DNA of 64,000 bases from an uncultured Alistipes sp. (lineage in GTDB: Bacteria > Bacteroidota > Bacteroidia > Bacteroidales > Rikenellaceae): NCBI GenBank assembly GCA_910583985.1, contig CAJTYA010000012.1:1-64000 (forward strand). The letters run 5' to 3'. Both the position numbers and the translations under genes were made by a program. Under the pieces are notes generated by a model. That model was given only the letters and a program-made list of their open reading frames with translations, made no database searches and had not been told where the DNA came from. Shown piece after piece: positions 63,878 to 64,000 of the stretch (positions are counted from its first letter, which is position 1; every line of letters begins with the position of its first letter).

Positions 63878-64000
63878 ATGGCAGAAGAACTGGAAGAAGG
63901 AAGAATCAAGCGCATCAACATCGAGGAGAAGATGAAGACCGCCTACATCGACTATTCGATGTCGGTGATCGTCTCCCGTGCGCTTCCCGACGTGCGCGAC
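63878..64000 (+). CDS. gyrA: DNA gyrase subunit A (5' end only)
   Basis: The first 41 codons are in the window, and the gene runs past its edge. The translation begins MAEELEEGRIKRINIEEKM, then TAYIDYSMSVIVSRALPDVRD, the conserved N-terminus of GyrA. Gyrase introduces negative supercoils; the A subunit carries the tyrosine that cuts DNA, which lies beyond the window. ParC is much less likely given this N-terminus. Confidence 0.93.
   Translation, partial: MAEELEEGRIKRINIEEKMKTAYIDYSMSVIVSRALPDVRD

Noticed and set aside
1..64000. CRISPR arrays, insertion sequences, prophage, integrases, toxin-antitoxin or defence genes
   Set aside because: No regularly spaced repeats, transposase or integrase motifs, terminal inverted repeats or known defence families were seen anywhere in the window.

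Overview
This 64 kb window looks like the chromosome of a high-GC Bacteroidales bacterium. I infer Alistipes (Rikenellaceae) or a close relative, but no marker gene here fixes the genus. Evidence for the group: many genes follow the Bacteroidetes promoter element TAnnTTTG, Shine-Dalgarno sites are mostly absent, there is a SusC/SusD pair with downstream lipoproteins, and several families are typical of the phylum (DUF4301, DUF4302, a Bacteroidetes-type porin, pyruvate phosphate dikinase, S16 with a long C-terminal tail). Coding DNA looks close to 60% GC by eye. Promoter islands are sharply AT-rich.

Layout. 1-60: the 3' end of a 5S rRNA and the rRNA operon terminator. 61-1096: spacer. 1-11 kb: ammonium transporter (minus), a small repeat protein, a radical SAM protein, OxyR, then RsfS-FtsH-CdsA-Psd-PerM. 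11-19 kb: a secreted sialate O-acetylesterase-type hydrolase, then a minus-strand block with an ABC-F ATPase and a glycerophosphodiester phosphodiesterase, and PurA with an OmpA-type lipoprotein. 19-29 kb (plus): a TPR protein, an MFS carrier, an MBL-fold hydrolase, an AraC regulator, ACT-SerB, a sugar MFS carrier and a TetR regulator. 29-33 kb (minus): HolA, a rhomboid protease, a class IV aminotransferase-fold protein, and DUF4301. 33-38 kb (plus): MurB-TilS and transketolase. 39-42 kb (minus): MurF and ManC. 42-49 kb: PssA, an outer-membrane porin, an MltF-like lytic transglycosylase, a formate/nitrite channel (minus), and S16-RimM. 50-57.5 kb: SusC, SusD, an anchored HExxH metallopeptidase and a DUF4302 lipoprotein. 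57.6-64 kb: a glycosyltransferase, pyruvate phosphate dikinase (minus), a secreted EEP-family hydrolase (minus) and the start of gyrA.

How the genes work together. CdsA, PssA and Psd together make phosphatidylethanolamine from phosphatidic acid. MurB, MurF and the MltF-like enzyme cover peptidoglycan precursor synthesis and turnover. RsfS, RimM, S16 and TilS serve ribosomes and tRNA. PurA, SerB, transketolase and PpdK are central metabolism. The only clear accessory nutrient-uptake locus is the SusCD/peptidase/DUF4302 operon; it has no glycoside hydrolase, so a peptide- or protein-linked substrate fits better than a glycan.

I found no phage, transposon, CRISPR array, toxin-antitoxin pair or defence island. 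Most of the window is core genome. The most interesting points are the metallopeptidase-linked SusCD locus, a class IV aminotransferase homologue with no candidate Schiff-base lysine, an AT-rich palindromic control region before amtB, a nearly leaderless murB, and unexplained terminator-like hairpins in long GC-rich spacers.
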